In this document: positions 36,620 through 48,480 of the stretch, one piece after another
How positions within the stretch are numbered: the stretch's first letter is position 1
Layout of the letters: the number at the start of each line of letters is the position of its first letter
Source: Diospyros lotus
Lineage: Eukaryota; Streptophyta; Magnoliopsida; Ericales; Ebenaceae
Assembly: GCF_014633365.1 (NCBI RefSeq)
Contig: NC_068351.1
Location: 11,104,907-11,168,906, forward strand
Direction: 5' to 3'
DNA length: 64,000 nt
The notes under the pieces: model-generated
What the model saw: the letters and a program-made list of their open reading frames with translations, nothing else
Told to the model about the DNA's origin: nothing
The model's database searches: none
Translations under genes and position numbers: made by a program

Positions 36620-37544
36620 GCAGTGGTATTTATGATATATTATATATACGGTAAAATATAAGAATATTTATGATATAACATATGATTATTCTTGATATAA
36701 CCTATAATATTCGTAGTATAATATCGATGTATTTTTGATATAAGATAAAAATATTTGTGGTATAATATAAGTGTAACATAAGTGTATTCATTAAAGGTGT
36801 TTGACGCATAAGTCGAGCGATCGAATAAGTAATATGTTAATCTCAATTCAATGGGTTTGAATTCGATTTTCACCCTACGTAAGAATCCAAAGTCCAATTT
36901 ACGATTTACCTTCCCTAACATAATTGAGGGCACGAGCACTAGAAATCATACAATGACAATTATTTCAAGTGTATTTATGGTAAAATATAGAAATATCTAT
37001 GATATACTGTAAGAGAATTCGTAGTATATTATAAGGGTACCTATAGTATAACAAAACTGTATCTATGATATAACATAAGTGTATATATAGTATAACATAA
37101 GGATATTTGTGATATAATATAAGTGTGTATTATGGTACAATATAAGAGTATCTATTTTATAATGTTGGGTATCCATAGAGTAATTTAATGATATTTGCAA
37201 TATAATATAAAGTATGTGTAATAAAACGTAAGGGTATTTATGGTATAATATAGTTATATCCATAATATAATATGAGAGTAGTCATGTTATAACTTTTGAT
37301 ATCCAAGGTATAATATAAAAGGTATTTGTGATATTAGTATATGTGCATTCGTGATAAACTGTAGGTATATCCATTAGATAATATAGGGATTTTGTGGTAA
37401 AGATAAGGGTATATGCAGCATAAGAATAGAGATAATTGTGGTATAATTTAAAAAGCATTTGTGGTGTAATATAAAGATATTCATAATGTAACTTGGTGGT
37501 ATTTGTGGAATACATAAATCTATAATATAATGTAAGGTATTTTT
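36620..37544. repeat. Minisatellite, unit about 22 bp, left half of a split array
   Basis: Imperfect tandem units built on GTATAATATAAGGGTAT plus a TTGTG-like spacer, interrupted at about 36790-36940 by unrelated sequence. The same unit returns at 57865-58300. It yields spurious Tyr/His-rich frames on the minus strand. Confidence 0.85.
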
Positions 37545-37801
37545 TTTATCCGTAAATAAATATATACATTGATCAAAATGGGACTATATAAATACATTGG
37601 GCATACCTAGGAACAACAAATGAAAGGACCAAAACTAATAACCCATAGCGAGGGATTCAAAATGAGTTAAAACACGAGGATACAAAGAAAAAATAATCCT
37701 GTATACTTGTGTTTTAACTCTACTAACGATGATATCAATAGAAGGGCTTTAGTCTTAAAAAATGTGGCGATTGCGAGCTGTCCATATATAGTAGATTATG
37801 C

Positions 37802-37809
37802 AGGCAAGA
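37802..37809. repeat. Probable hAT target duplication, left
   Basis: AGGCAAGA here and TGGCAAGA at 38487-38494 match in seven of eight bases. Confidence 0.55.
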
Positions 37810-38486
37810 TAGAAGTGTCAAAAGGGCCGATCTGGGCCAAAGAAATTGGGCCCACTGCCTGGCCCAACCCGTGGCCCATTGGGCCCTTATGGGCCGGGCT
37901 CATGAGGCCCTTATGGGCCAGTTAGTTAGGCCCTTACTCATTTTTTTTTAATTTTATTATTCTTTAGTAATTATTGATATTGGATACTAAAAAATTTACA
38001 TTTCGCAATATATATAAATAATAACCATCAATTTATTTAAAATTTTTAAGTTAAAATTTTTTATATATTTAAATTATAAATAAACATTCTCTTTTTTATA
38101 TGTACATTATTTTTCATATTAATTCACAAGAAAATTTATAAGGCATATATAATTTTGAAATATAAAATGATGAAATAATATTTGAAACTTAAGAATTAAG
38201 ATAGAAAATATTTTAAAAAGAAAAAAAATTGATTTTTATATATGTATTATTTTGATATTTATATTTGTATATATTATATGCATTATTTTAAAAAAAATAT
38301 TTAAAAAAAAAGAAAAAAAAGGGTCGGGCTCACCAGGCTTGGGCCGCTAGGCCCTGTCGGCTAAGGGGCCCGACCCGGCCCCCTTGTAAGAGGGTCGTGG
38401 GCCAGGCCCGGCCCTATCCACAACAAAAGGGCCTGGGCCCGGGCCGTTTAAAAAGCCAGTGGGCCGACTCTTTTGACATCTCTAAT
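37810..38486. mobile_element. hAT-like MITE rich in GGGCC
   Basis: The ends TAGAAGTGTCAAAAGGGCC and (inverted) TTAGAGATGTCAAAAGAGTC form terminal inverted repeats flanked by 8-bp near-identical repeats, as expected of hAT. Both terminal regions are GC-rich with many GGGCC/GGCCC words; the core is AT-rich. No transposase. It lies inside the LINE 3' region. Confidence 0.75.
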
Positions 38487-38747
38487 TGGCAAGAGCAATT
38501 CTCTTGGCCTTAGACTGCCAAGATGACCTATGAGTTTTTTTTTTTTAGCCATTTTAAAGTATTGACAATAGATAACATAGATCAACAGATGTCAATCCAA
38601 ACTTTAATCTGCTTCCAAATCTCCAAACACACTGGGCATTGGAAAAATAAATGCTAGTGGGATTCATTGCATGAACCGCAAAGGCCGCAACCTCTCTCAA
38701 TGTCAAGAAAAAATAAGTTATCCTTTGTTAACAATATGGAGTTAGTG

Positions 38748-38752
38748 CTAAG
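38748..38752. repeat. Target site duplication CTAAG, left
   Basis: CTAAG abuts the left Athila LTR and recurs at 53253-53257 after the right LTR. Confidence 0.9.
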
Positions 38753-39402
38753 TGATAATGGTCAAGATTTCCTATATCCTAATGAATTATATCCCTCTTT
38801 TGGCTTTATATTTATGTTTAAAGTAAATAATTATTCGTATTACATATTATTTCAGCATGAAGCAAGGTAGTTGGCTTCTACAATTAATTAGGGGCATAAT
38901 CGAAAACATTGGATTACCCATTTTTTATTGCTCAAATTCAAAGGCCAATTATGGAGTCTAGAGGATGTTTCAAGTGCACTTGGCCCAACTATCAAATGGA
39001 GTCCAACCAAAGGCCCAAAACCAACCAAAGGCCCAACAAAAGCCCAACTTGTAGAAGACTTTTCGTTGTTTTGTATTTTTTTACAAGTGATTTACCACCT
39101 AAAGTCTTTTGTATTCTTATGAGTAGTCCACCACTTAAAGTCTTTGGTATTTTTTGTCTTTTACCTAATTTTCTTCCATTAGTTAGGTCAATGTTTTTTG
39201 AGTACCCATTAGATATAATTATGTTTAGTTGAATAATTATGTGGTTTGTATTGCATCTTGTGAGCTATAAATAGCTCACTTGGGTGCATTTGTGAAAAAT
39301 GTGGTTATTACTTGAATCAAATTTTAGTTTTGTTCTTAGAGTTTCTCTTAGAGAATTGCTCTTATTCTCTATCTTGTTTTCTCTCGTAATCTTACTTCCT
39401 TC

Positions 39403-39407
39403 ATTTC
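39403..39407. repeat. Target site duplication ATTTC, left
   Basis: ATTTC on both sides of the solo LTR (second copy 41102-41106). Confidence 0.85.
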
Positions 39408-41101
39408 TGATGTTCTACCCTTGTACTTAGTTTTGATGATGAAAAACATATGTTATTAAATCCCTAAGTCATGAATCAAGGTGGTGGTTTTCAACAAAAT
39501 CAATTTCAAGTGCATTGTTAAAATGAAAACCAAAAAGATTTATGATTTTCTATTTTAGTTAGAGATTTGCAAAGTCAAGTTTTTAGTCTTAAAAGAATCT
39601 CCTAAAATGATTTTCAAATTAGCTTTGAAGTCGTTGGTCAACATAGAGCTAAAATTGTTCTAAGGCAAAAGACCAACTAGAACATGTTTTTGAAAGTGTG
39701 TTCATTTTAGAAAGTGTTCATTTTAGAAAACTATCTCTTAGTATTTTGATATCTAATATCTCTTAGTAATGAAATGGTTTTGATGAATGTCTATATAAAA
39801 ATCAATTTCTATCATGTGGCTTATATGAATGAGAAAATGAATTTTTAGTATATAAGTTTTGAAGTAAGATATGAAAACTTATAGAAGAAATATTGAGTAT
39901 GGTTGAAAGTGTTTTGAAAAACTTTCTTGTTGAGTGTGATTTGTTTCAAATATATACTTTTGATAATCTCAACTTGTTTTAAAGATAATCAAAATGAGTT
40001 TTTAAAGAATCGAATAAGGTTGTTTTGAAAATTCAAGTTTTTCTAAAGAATAGTCGACTATCAGGATCATTCTGTCGGATCATTCTGTCGACTATGCTTC
40101 AAAATAGTCGACTATTTTTTATGTTCTGTCGACTATTTAAGCATCTGTCGACTATTTTAGCATCTGTCGACTATCGAGTAAAAATAGTCGACTATGCCTT
40201 CTGATCTGTCGACTATTTTTGTTCATAAGTTTCAAAAATTTCTTCATATCTCAGCATCTGTCGACTATTGGAATGTGTCTGTCGACTATTGAAATTTTGT
40301 GTTATAAAATAGTCGACTATTCGTTTTGTCTGTCGACTATTTCTTGCTTTAGTTGTAAAAATAGTCAACTATATATTTCTTCTGTCGACTATTTCTTTTT
40401 GCAGAAAGTTCCAACGGCTATTTTTTCAAATCCCAACGGCTCCAAACGGCTATATTTCTCTTCAACTTCGTGGGACACTTATATATACATGTCATAGATG
40501 ATCAAGAGAAGGCTAATGGATGGGAATGAATTGAATTGAGCTTACATTTTACACTCATTTCTATTTACATTCACTGTGCTTCAATTTTCTCTCTTCAAGG
40601 CTGTGATCTTAATTTGTTTACATTCATTTAAGCCTTGTATCATTTTTGAGAGACATTGTAACTAAGAGATTCATCTCTTAGATTCTCTCCAACTATATAT
40701 TTCTTGTTTTCCTAGCTTGTATAGCTAGAGAGCCCATTTGAGTGGGAGGTTTTGTAATTCCTAGTCTCGGACTAGAGGACCTACTTGGTTTAAGTAGGGG
40801 GTTTTAGTGGATGGTTTGAAAAATCCTTAGTGAGGAGCTAAGGTAGTGGATTAGGCTTGGGTTAAGCCGAACCACTATAAATCTTGGTGTTCTTGTGTGC
40901 TTGTGTTCTTTAAATCATCTTTATCTTTCCAAGCATTCCTTAATTCCTCACTTGATTCACATTTGTCATTTTATATGCTTCACGTTTTTTAATTATTAAA
41001 ACTTCAACCTGTATCAAAAAGTTTTCAAGTTTCTACCAAGTTTTTAATTATACCAATTCACCCCCCTCTTGGTATGTGCCATAGCATCTCCCGTTCTAAC
41101 A
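39408..41101 (+). mobile_element. Solo LTR of a Copia (SIRE/Maximus-like) element
   Basis: 1694 bp beginning TGATGTTCTACCC and ending CGTTCTAACA, with ATTTC target duplications and no internal coding region. The phrases TTTTGATGATGAAAAACATA near the start, CCAACGGCT repeats before a TATATATA promoter-like stretch, and CAATTCACCCCCCTCTTGG near the end are typical of SIRE/Maximus LTRs. It formed by LTR-LTR recombination within the Athila left LTR. Confidence 0.85.
40050..40395. repeat. Array of GTCGACTAT motifs within the solo LTR
   Basis: Thirteen exact GTCGACTAT and one GTCAACTAT variant, preceded alternately by CT or A (CTGTCGACTAT or AGTCGACTAT), at irregular spacing of about 10-45 bases. 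The AGTCGACT form is a perfect palindrome. Confidence 0.9.
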
Positions 41102-41106
41102 ATTTC
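41102..41106. repeat. Target site duplication ATTTC, right
   Basis: Second copy, directly after TTCTAACA. Confidence 0.85.
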
Positions 41107-42113
41107 TTCTTTTAAATTCTTATGTCATTTATTGTTTCTTTATTATCCACCGCCTAAATGGCTGGTTAATTTCTACCTTTAAATTTCTGCAATTTTAATT
41201 CTTGTCTTTTAATTATCCATCGCCTAAATCGTCGGTTAGTTTATGCTATTTTAATTCTTGTCATTTAAATTCTGTTATTTAAATTACGCCATTTAAATTC
41301 TTGTTAATTAACTTTTAAATGGAAATGAGTAGCTAAATCTAATCTTGGGTTAAGGCAAGGACAGTGTCCAACGCTAATGATTCCTAAAGAAAACTATGCT
41401 TTAAATGAGTAACATTAATTTAAATTTCAGTATGAGTGTGTTTTAATTATTGGAAAATCACTAGATTTGGATTTGGGTGTAAGCCTAACTTAGAGATTTC
41501 ATGTCACGCATGGGAGTTACTAGAACTGGAAACGCTATCATACCCAAATCCGGATGATTAATTTAGTTGTTTTGTATATTAATTGTAATTGAATTTATGG
41601 TAGTTGCTTAAATTAGAATCTCACATATCATGTATGGGGATTGCTTAAAATAGAACTATCATCATCTCTAATTGCATTTAGTAACAAACTCTCATATCTG
41701 AAATTAAATTAATGTTACTAACCTTATCTGCTAAAATTTGGGAATTAACGGGTTGGTGCTGGAATTGTCTTAACTCAAGTGCTATCCAATTTTATATCCT
41801 CACATTAAGCATTTATTTCAACTTATACCTTGCTTTATTTTCTAATATCTGTTATCTAAAAATTATAAAAAAATCTTGTTACCAATCCATCTAAATGCGT
41901 ATGCGTGTGTGATATTCTTTTTCTTTTGCCATAAATAAATCTCTCAGTGGACGACCTGGACTCATCCAAAAAGTATAAATTTAAATTTGGACTACAACTG
42001 CACTCGTACACTGACGAGTATAAACCTCTCACCTAAATAAAAAATATATATATAAATTTTTTATTGTGTTTTGTTTTGTGTTTTAATTGCAGGGTGAGAG
42101 TGCAGCCAAATTT

Positions 42114-42131
42114 TGGCGCCGTTGCCGGGGA
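42114..42131 (+). other. Primer-binding site, tRNA-Asp type
   Basis: TGGCGCCGTTGCCGGGGA, five bases after the LTR, complementary to the 3' end of plant aspartate tRNA, as is usual for Athila-branch elements. Confidence 0.88.
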
Positions 42132-42247
42132 GATTGAGGCAAAAACAAAAAGAATAAAAAATATAAGAATAAGCATCTCCTGATAAATTCGGTAACTCTG
42201 TTTCTTTTTTTTTTTCTTTTTACTTTATTTTTGTTTGTATATAGTGT

Positions 42248-44128
42248 ATGATACTTAGGTCAGGTAGAACTATAGAATATCAATCACTCATGTCTCAACA
42301 CAACGAGAACATGCATCTTGCACACAACATGTCTGCACGTGGTAGTGACCACGGTGACCCTAACTGCATTGATCAAAAGATGATCAGACCCCTTAAGGAG
42401 TATCTTTATCCTTCTAGGCAGACAATCCCTTCATGCATTATTTTTCCCATCAACCATCATAGGTTCAACTTCAAACCTGGCACAATCCAATTGTTGCCAA
42501 CTTTTCATGGTATGAATTCTGAAAATCCATATACTCATATGAAAGAATTTGAGAAAGTATGTAGCACTTGCATGGACCATACAACAAATGAGGATGTCAT
42601 AAGATTAAAATTCTTTCCATTTTCACTGAAAGATAAGGCAAAAATGTGGTTAGGCACTCTCCCACCTAGATCTATAGGAACTTGGAGAGAAATGCAAGCA
42701 ACTTTCTTAAAAAAATACTTCCATGCCAACAGAACTGCTACTCTTCAAAGACAAATCATGAATTTTTCCTGTAAACCAAATGAGAATTTTGCTCAAGCGT
42801 GGGAAAGGTTTAAAGACCTTCTTCACACTTGTCCGCACCATACTTTTGAGCAATGGAGAGTGGTCAGTTTCTTTTATGATTCACTCACTCCCTAATTGAA
42901 AATGCCAGTTTCTACAATGTGCAATGGAGAATTCTATGAGAAGACTCCAGAAGAAGCTTTTCACTTCTTTGACACATTGGCTGAGAATACAAGGAACTGA
43001 GAAGTTGGTCCAACATCTGCTCTTGATTCAAGAGAAAATTCACAACCTAGAGGGAGATACCAACTGAGTGAGTGACGATTTAAATGCAAGACTAACTGAT
43101 TTAACAAAGAAAGTTGAAAACATGCAACTCAAAAAGGTGCAATCCGTTAATCAAGTGGAAGTAAAGTGTGTTGTGTGTGATGCAACAGATCATTCAACTG
43201 AAGAATGTCCTACCCTACATGCTTTCAAGGAGGTATTATATAGGCAGACTAATAACAATCATTCACACAATTTTGAGGGGAGACAAAATCAAAATCAGAG
43301 TAGAGCCTATTATGGGAATAATCAGAACTACATTTCATATCATCCCAATAATAGAAATCACCCTAATTTTTCTTGAAGAAATGATTCTGGAAATCATTCT
43401 CAATCTCCTTTCCCTGTACAACAACACACTTTCCAATAGAATCAAGGTTCTTCATCCAATACTTACCAACCTCCTCATAGGAGATCTTTGGAAGATACCT
43501 TGCACCAGTTCATCCAAAGTCAAACAGGCATCAATAATCAAGTTGCCAAACTCAAGACCAAACTAACAAAGCCATGGAAGACATTAGGAGCCAGTTGACC
43601 AAGCTAATACAAACATTGAGTGTGAGAGAACCCGGAAGGTTTCCATCCCAAATTAATCCTAACCCAATTAGGCAAACCAACCAGGTAGAAACTTCAAATA
43701 GTGAAACCAACACTCATGAACAAGTGCAAGCGATGATTGCCCTAAGAAATGGAAGATTAATTAAAAAACCAACTGATCCTAGGATAAACCAACCTGCTGC
43801 TGAAGAGGAAGAACAAAAAGATCATGAATACACCATGGAAAAAAATGAAAAAAATGATAAAAATGAAAAACAAAAAGAAGATGGGAAAGAAATTCAATAT
43901 AGGCCCAAACCATCTTTTCCACAAAGGTTGAGTCATTTGAAAAAAGAGCAACAAAATGCAGATATATATGAAGTGTTTAAGCAAGTGAGAATCAACATCC
44001 CATTGTTGGATGCAATCAAACAAACACCTTCATATGCAAAATTTTTGAAAGATCTGTGCATTGTCAAAAGAAGAACAAATGTGTATGAAAAGGCTTTCCT
44101 GACTGAACAAGTCAGTGCCATTCTCTAA
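42248..44128 (+). pseudogene. Athila gag remnant
   Basis: The ATG at 42248 (MILRSGRTIEYQ) opens a frame with the Athila capsid region (ENPYTHMKEFEKVC, LRFFPFSLKDKAKMWL-like, FSCKPNENFAQAWERFKDLL). It is interrupted after FYDSLTP at 42893-42895, resumes with MCNGEFYEKTPEEAF, and contains a nucleocapsid-like CVVCDATDHSTEECPT at about 43167-43215. Further frame changes lie near 43376-43574. The last segment ends with a TAA where Gln is expected (SAIL-stop-LKTPPKY), directly before protease. Confidence 0.88.
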
Positions 44129-44890
44129 TTGAAAACTCCTCCCAAATATAAGGACCCAGGCTGTCCAACCATTACATGCATCATAGGAAGTCAAAAGGTT
44201 GATCGGGCACTCTTGGATTTAGGAGCTAATGTCAATTTGTTGCCATACAGTGTGTATCAACAATTGGGATTATGTGAACTCAAACCCACTAGAGTGACCT
44301 TTCAGCTGGCTGATCGATCAGTCAAAGTTCCACGAGGAATTGTGGAGGATGTTCTGGTACAAATCGATAAGTTCTACTTTCCTATAGACTTTATTGTTTT
44401 GGACTCCCAGCCGCATCAGGGGCCTCAACCTTCTGTTCCAGTCATCTTAGGTCGACCATTCCTTGCCACATCAAATGCCATCATCAACTGTAGGAATGGT
44501 GTGTTAAAGCTATCTTTTGGGAACATAACTGTAGAAATGAATATCTTCAGGGTAGCCAAACATCAGGACACTGAGAGTGAAGTGGATGAGGTAGACTTGA
44601 TCCAAACACTTACCGATGATTATTTTGAAGAGGTCAAGAGAAGACCCAAAGAAGGAAATCAAGATCTTGAGGAAATAAGAGAAGTGGAAGTCATAGGCAA
44701 AGAAGGTGAGAAGCCTACATGGATGCTTAGTTTAGAGTCATTAAGGAACTTGGACAGTAAGCTCACAGCTTCTGATAGCCATCAGTCCACACCTGAGAGA
44801 AAGTCGTTGCCTAGTGATTTGAAGTATGTCTTTCTAGGAGAAGGGGAAGCATTCACAGTGGTGATCTGTTCTAGTTTGACACCTCAGTAA
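44129..44890 (+). pseudogene. Athila aspartic protease region
   Basis: Contains ALLDLGANVNLLPYSVYQQ, the retropepsin active-site region in its Athila form (DLGA in place of DTGA), then VPVILGRPFLATSNAII, the usual second protease motif. It ends in a stop before reverse transcriptase, so the polyprotein is broken. Confidence 0.9.
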
Positions 44891-46291
44891 GAGCAACAAC
44901 TGATAGAAGTTCTAAAAACACACAGGAAGTCATTAGGATGGACCATTTCAGATTTGCAAGGTATTATCCCTTTGATCTGTACTCATAAGATATTCTTGGA
45001 AGAAAGAGCAAAACCAGTTAGGCAAATGCAAAGGAGATTAAATCCTAATATGAAAGAAGTTGTCAGAAAAGAAGTCCTTAAGCTATTGGATGCTGGAATA
45101 ATTTACCCAATCTTTGATTCTAAGTGGGTAAGTCCAACACAGGTAGTACCAAAAAAGTCTGGAGTCACTGTTGTAAAAAATGAGAACAATGAACTGATTC
45201 CCACGCGCATCCAGACATGATGACGTATGTGCATTGATTATAGAAAGCTCAATTCTGTGACAAGAAAAGATCATTTTCCTTTACCTGTCTTGGATTAAGT
45301 TCTGGAGAGAATAACAGGCCAAGTCTACTATTGTTTCTTAGATGGGTACTCAGGGTACAATCAGATATAAATTGTATTAGAAGATCAAGAGAAGACTACT
45401 TTCACATGTCCATTTGGGACATTTGCATACATGCGTATGCCATTTGGGTTATGCAATGCTCCAGCCACCTTTCAAAGGTGTATGATGAGCATTTTTAGTG
45501 AAATGGTTGAGCAGATTGTTGAAGTATTCATGGACGACTTTTCTGTTTATGGAAGTAACTTTGAGGCATGTTTGGAGAATTTGAAAAAGGTTTTAGCAAG
45601 ATGTGAGAAAACAAATCTGATACTCAACTGGAAAAAGTGTCACTTCATGGTGAAACAGGGCATAGTCTTGTGGCACATTGTTTCATCTAGGGGGATGGAG
45701 GTAGACAGGTCAAAAATTGAAACCATTCAAAAACTCCCCACCCCTAGGAATGTGAAAGACGTTAGAAGTTTTTTAGGACATGCAGGGTTTTATAGGAGAT
45801 TCATTGCTTCATTTAGCACCATAACAAGGCCCTTGTGCCATTTGTTGTCTCAGGATGTTCCGTTTGAATGGACTCCTACCTGTCAAAATGCTTTTGATAA
45901 ATTGAAAGATGCACTCATTTCAGCACCTATCATTCAGTCCCCTGATTGGTCCCTCCCATTTGAACTTATGTGCGATGCTAGTGATTACGCTGTAGGAGCT
46001 GTGTTAGGGCAGATGAAGGATAAGAAACCTCATGTGATATACTATGCTAGCAAAACTCTTAATGAGGCGTAAAAGAATTATACAAGTACAGAGAAAGAGT
46101 TACTAACAATTGTCTTTACCCTAGACAAGTTCCGATCTTACCTCGTAGGGTCACTAGTGATCATTTTTACTAATCACGCTGTTCTGAAGTATCTGTTCAC
46201 AAAGCAAGATGCAAAACCCCATCTCCTTTGATAGATCTTACTCCTACAAGAATTCAACATTGAAATCAGAGACAAGAAGGGAGTAGAGAAT
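44891..46291 (+). pseudogene. Athila reverse transcriptase and RNase H
   Basis: Fingers and palm motifs occur in order: KEVLKLLDAGIIYPI, WVSPTQVVPKKSG, YRKLNSVTRKDHFPLP, CPFGTFAYMRMPFGLCNAP, then the catalytic FMDDFSVYG (about 45527-45553). FLGHAGFYRRFI is followed by RNase H motifs MCDASDYAVGAVLG and TEKELLTIVFTLDKF. Stops occur near 45218-45225, 45296 (Gln expected), 45368, 46070-46072 (Gln expected) and 46231. Confidence 0.92.
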
Positions 46292-47672
46292 GTGGTGGCT
46301 GATCATTTGTCAAGGATTCCAGGTCAAGATCTCACACAATTTGATGAACCAATCCATGACAATTTCCCTGATGAGCAACTGTTTGAAGTGAATGGTATTC
46401 ATGTATTATCTGTTGTCCCTTGGTATGCCGACATTGCGAACTACCTGGCAACTGGTCTGATCCCAGACCATTGGAGTAAGCTAGATAGGCATAAATTCTT
46501 AAGAAAAGTCAGAACCTTCTTTTGGGATGAGCCCTACCTCTTCAAGTATTGTCCTGACCAAATCATCCGTAGATGCATACCCGATCATGAGCAACAAAGT
46601 GTCATTAATTTCTGTCATACTCTTGCATGTGGAGGCCATTTTTCTGTCAAGAAAACAGTTGCAAAAATTTTTCAGAGTGGATTTTATTGGCTGACACTGT
46701 TCAAGGATGTGTACAAGTTCTGTTCAAGTTGCGATCGATGTCAAAGGTTAAGAAGCCTGTCAAGGAGAAACATGATGCCATTACATCTGATCCAAGTGTT
46801 AGAAGTTTTTGACTGTTGGGGTATGGATTTTATGGGCCCATTTGTCAATTCATTTGGTCGAAGTAATCCCAGCTAGAACAAATGACCATAGGACTGTTGT
46901 GAAATTTTTGAAAGAAAACATATTCAGTCGATTTGGGATGCCACAAGCAATCATCGATGATGGGGGTTCTCATTTTTGTAATAAAGTTGTGGCAGGATTA
47001 ATGAAGAAATATGGTGTATTGCATAAGGTTGCAACACCATACCATCCCCAAACTAATGGTCAAGTCGAGCTAGCCAATAGGGAGATTAAGCGCATATTGA
47101 AAAAGACTGTTGCTGCTAATCATAAGGATTGGTCCTTAAGACTAGTAGACGCTCTTTGGGCATACAGGACAACTTACAAAACAATTTTAGGAATGTCTCC
47201 CTATAGGCTAGTATACGGTAAATCTTGTCATCTGTCGGTGGAAATTGAGCATAGAGCATATTGGGTAATTCAAAAGATCAACAAGAGTCTAATTGAAGCA
47301 GGCCTATTTAGGAAGCTCCAATTGAATGAGCTTGAGGAAATTCGGAATGAGGCATTTGAAAATGCACGATTAGCTAAGGTTCGCATGAAAGAGTTACATG
47401 ATCGGCATTTCATACGAAAAAGCTTTCAGGTAGGGCAATAGGTACTCTTGTATGATTCTCGATTGCATCTGTTTCTAGGAAAATTGAAGTCTCGATGGGT
47501 CGGTCCCTTTGTAATCAAGTCCATCTCAGAATATGGGGCCTTTGAGATAGAAAATCTGGAGTCAGGACAGCTTCTTACAGTCAATGGTCATAGGTTGAAA
47601 CCATACCAAGGTAATGTTGAGGAGAATGAAGGTGTTGTGAATTTGGATGATCCACCATCATCTGATGAGTAA
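46292..47672 (+). pseudogene. Athila integrase with internal deletion
   Basis: The His/Cys zinc-binding region is present (GGHFSVKKTVAKIFQ, CSSCDRCQR). The catalytic core follows (WGMDFMGPF, DDGGSHFCN, PYHPQTNGQVELANREI), with D, D and E visible. Around 46855-46865 the roughly 15 residues normally between FG and VEVIPARTNDH are missing and the frame shifts. The C-terminal part runs through a stop at 47439-47441 to LKSRWVGPFVI and NGHRLKPY, ending at the TAA 47670-47672. Confidence 0.9.
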
Positions 47673-48480
47673 GGGACGTTTCATGTCGTATGGGAATCTG
47701 ACGTTAAAAGACCACATTTCCATTTAGGTTAAATGAAAGTTTCTAGATTTGAAAAAAAAAAAGAGTATATAAAATATATATATATATAAATTGTTTCTTT
47801 TGTGCATTACTTAAATAATGTTTCTTTATGTGCAGTTTAAATAAAATTTTTGCATACGAGTTCATGCACTGAAGACTGCCAGGTATGCCTATCTTCTATC
47901 ATTTTATTGCCGATTGAGGACAATGCGCAATTCAAGTTGGGGGGTAAGGTGTACTTAAGAATTGATTTATTGGTGTTTGAAATTGATCCATTGTGCAAAT
48001 AATTTTGTTTGACTCGATAATATTGTCTTGTGTGGTATATATATAATTTTATTAGGCCTCTAAAAAAAAAACCCTAAAAAAAGAAAAATAATAAAGAAAA
48101 AACAAAAACCAAAAAAAAAAATTGAATTGAGAGAGACAGAATTAGCACTGGTGGTAGCTATTTTTCTCGGGCAGTGCAATCACACTGTGCTATAAAGGAA
48201 GAGGCACACTGCCAAATGTTGAAAAATGAGGCAGCGAGCGTTGAAAAAAGAGAAGCGCCAGACCCTACAATTATGGCGTGCCTCGAGTCGAGTGTAGAAT
48301 AGTGATACCCATTGCTCTATAAGAGACTCCATATGTGTATGAGGTAAGCCACACTTCTGCAAGCAAGCTCAGTCTCCTTTCTTTCGTGTTGTTCTCCGAT
48401 CAGGTACTCTCGTTCATTTTACAAGATTCATAGTTTTTAGTTTTATTTTATTATAGTTGTGTTTTAATAAAAAAAAAAAA
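47673..48480 (+). other. Athila post-pol spacer with first polypurine-like copy
   Basis: No conserved frame. TTCAAGTTGGGGGGTAAGG at about 47931-47949 resembles the true polypurine tract at 51588-51603. A TATAAAG at 48191-48197 lies about 290 bases before the next frame; whether it acts as a promoter is unknown. Confidence 0.5.

Larger units (their letters stand above)
37545..38747 (-). mobile_element. LINE (L1 type), 3' part, interrupted by a MITE
   Basis: On the minus strand the sequence left of the Athila insertion encodes a zinc-finger reverse-transcriptase domain (CGLC, then HLFFQCPVCLEIWKQIKVW), followed beyond the MITE by YYIWTARNRHIF, the usual C-terminal end of plant LINE ORF2. The element ends in a 3' UTR and a short poly(A) (T-run at about 37545-37552 on the plus strand), next to minisatellite DNA. 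Stops and frameshifts show it is dead. Confidence 0.8.
38753..42108 (+). repeat. 5' LTR of the Athila element, interrupted
   Basis: Starts TGATAATGGTCAAG and ends GAGTGCAGCCA, matching 51604-53252 except for the 1.69-kb insert at 39408-41101. Without the insert it is about 1.66 kb. The TATAAATA word near 39266 (GAGCTATAAATAGCTC, itself a palindrome) is the likely promoter. Confidence 0.9.

Noticed and set aside
36790..36940. tRNA gene
   Set aside because: No cloverleaf or A box can be drawn; only a loose B-box resemblance.
36640..37515. Tyr/His-rich minus-strand reading frames, also at 57989-58294
   Set aside because: Translations of the minisatellite unit; no start, codon bias or family match.
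40050..40395. CRISPR-like array of short repeats
   Set aside because: Plant nuclear DNA; repeats are about 9 bases at irregular spacing inside a Copia LTR, with no spacers of constant length and no cas genes.
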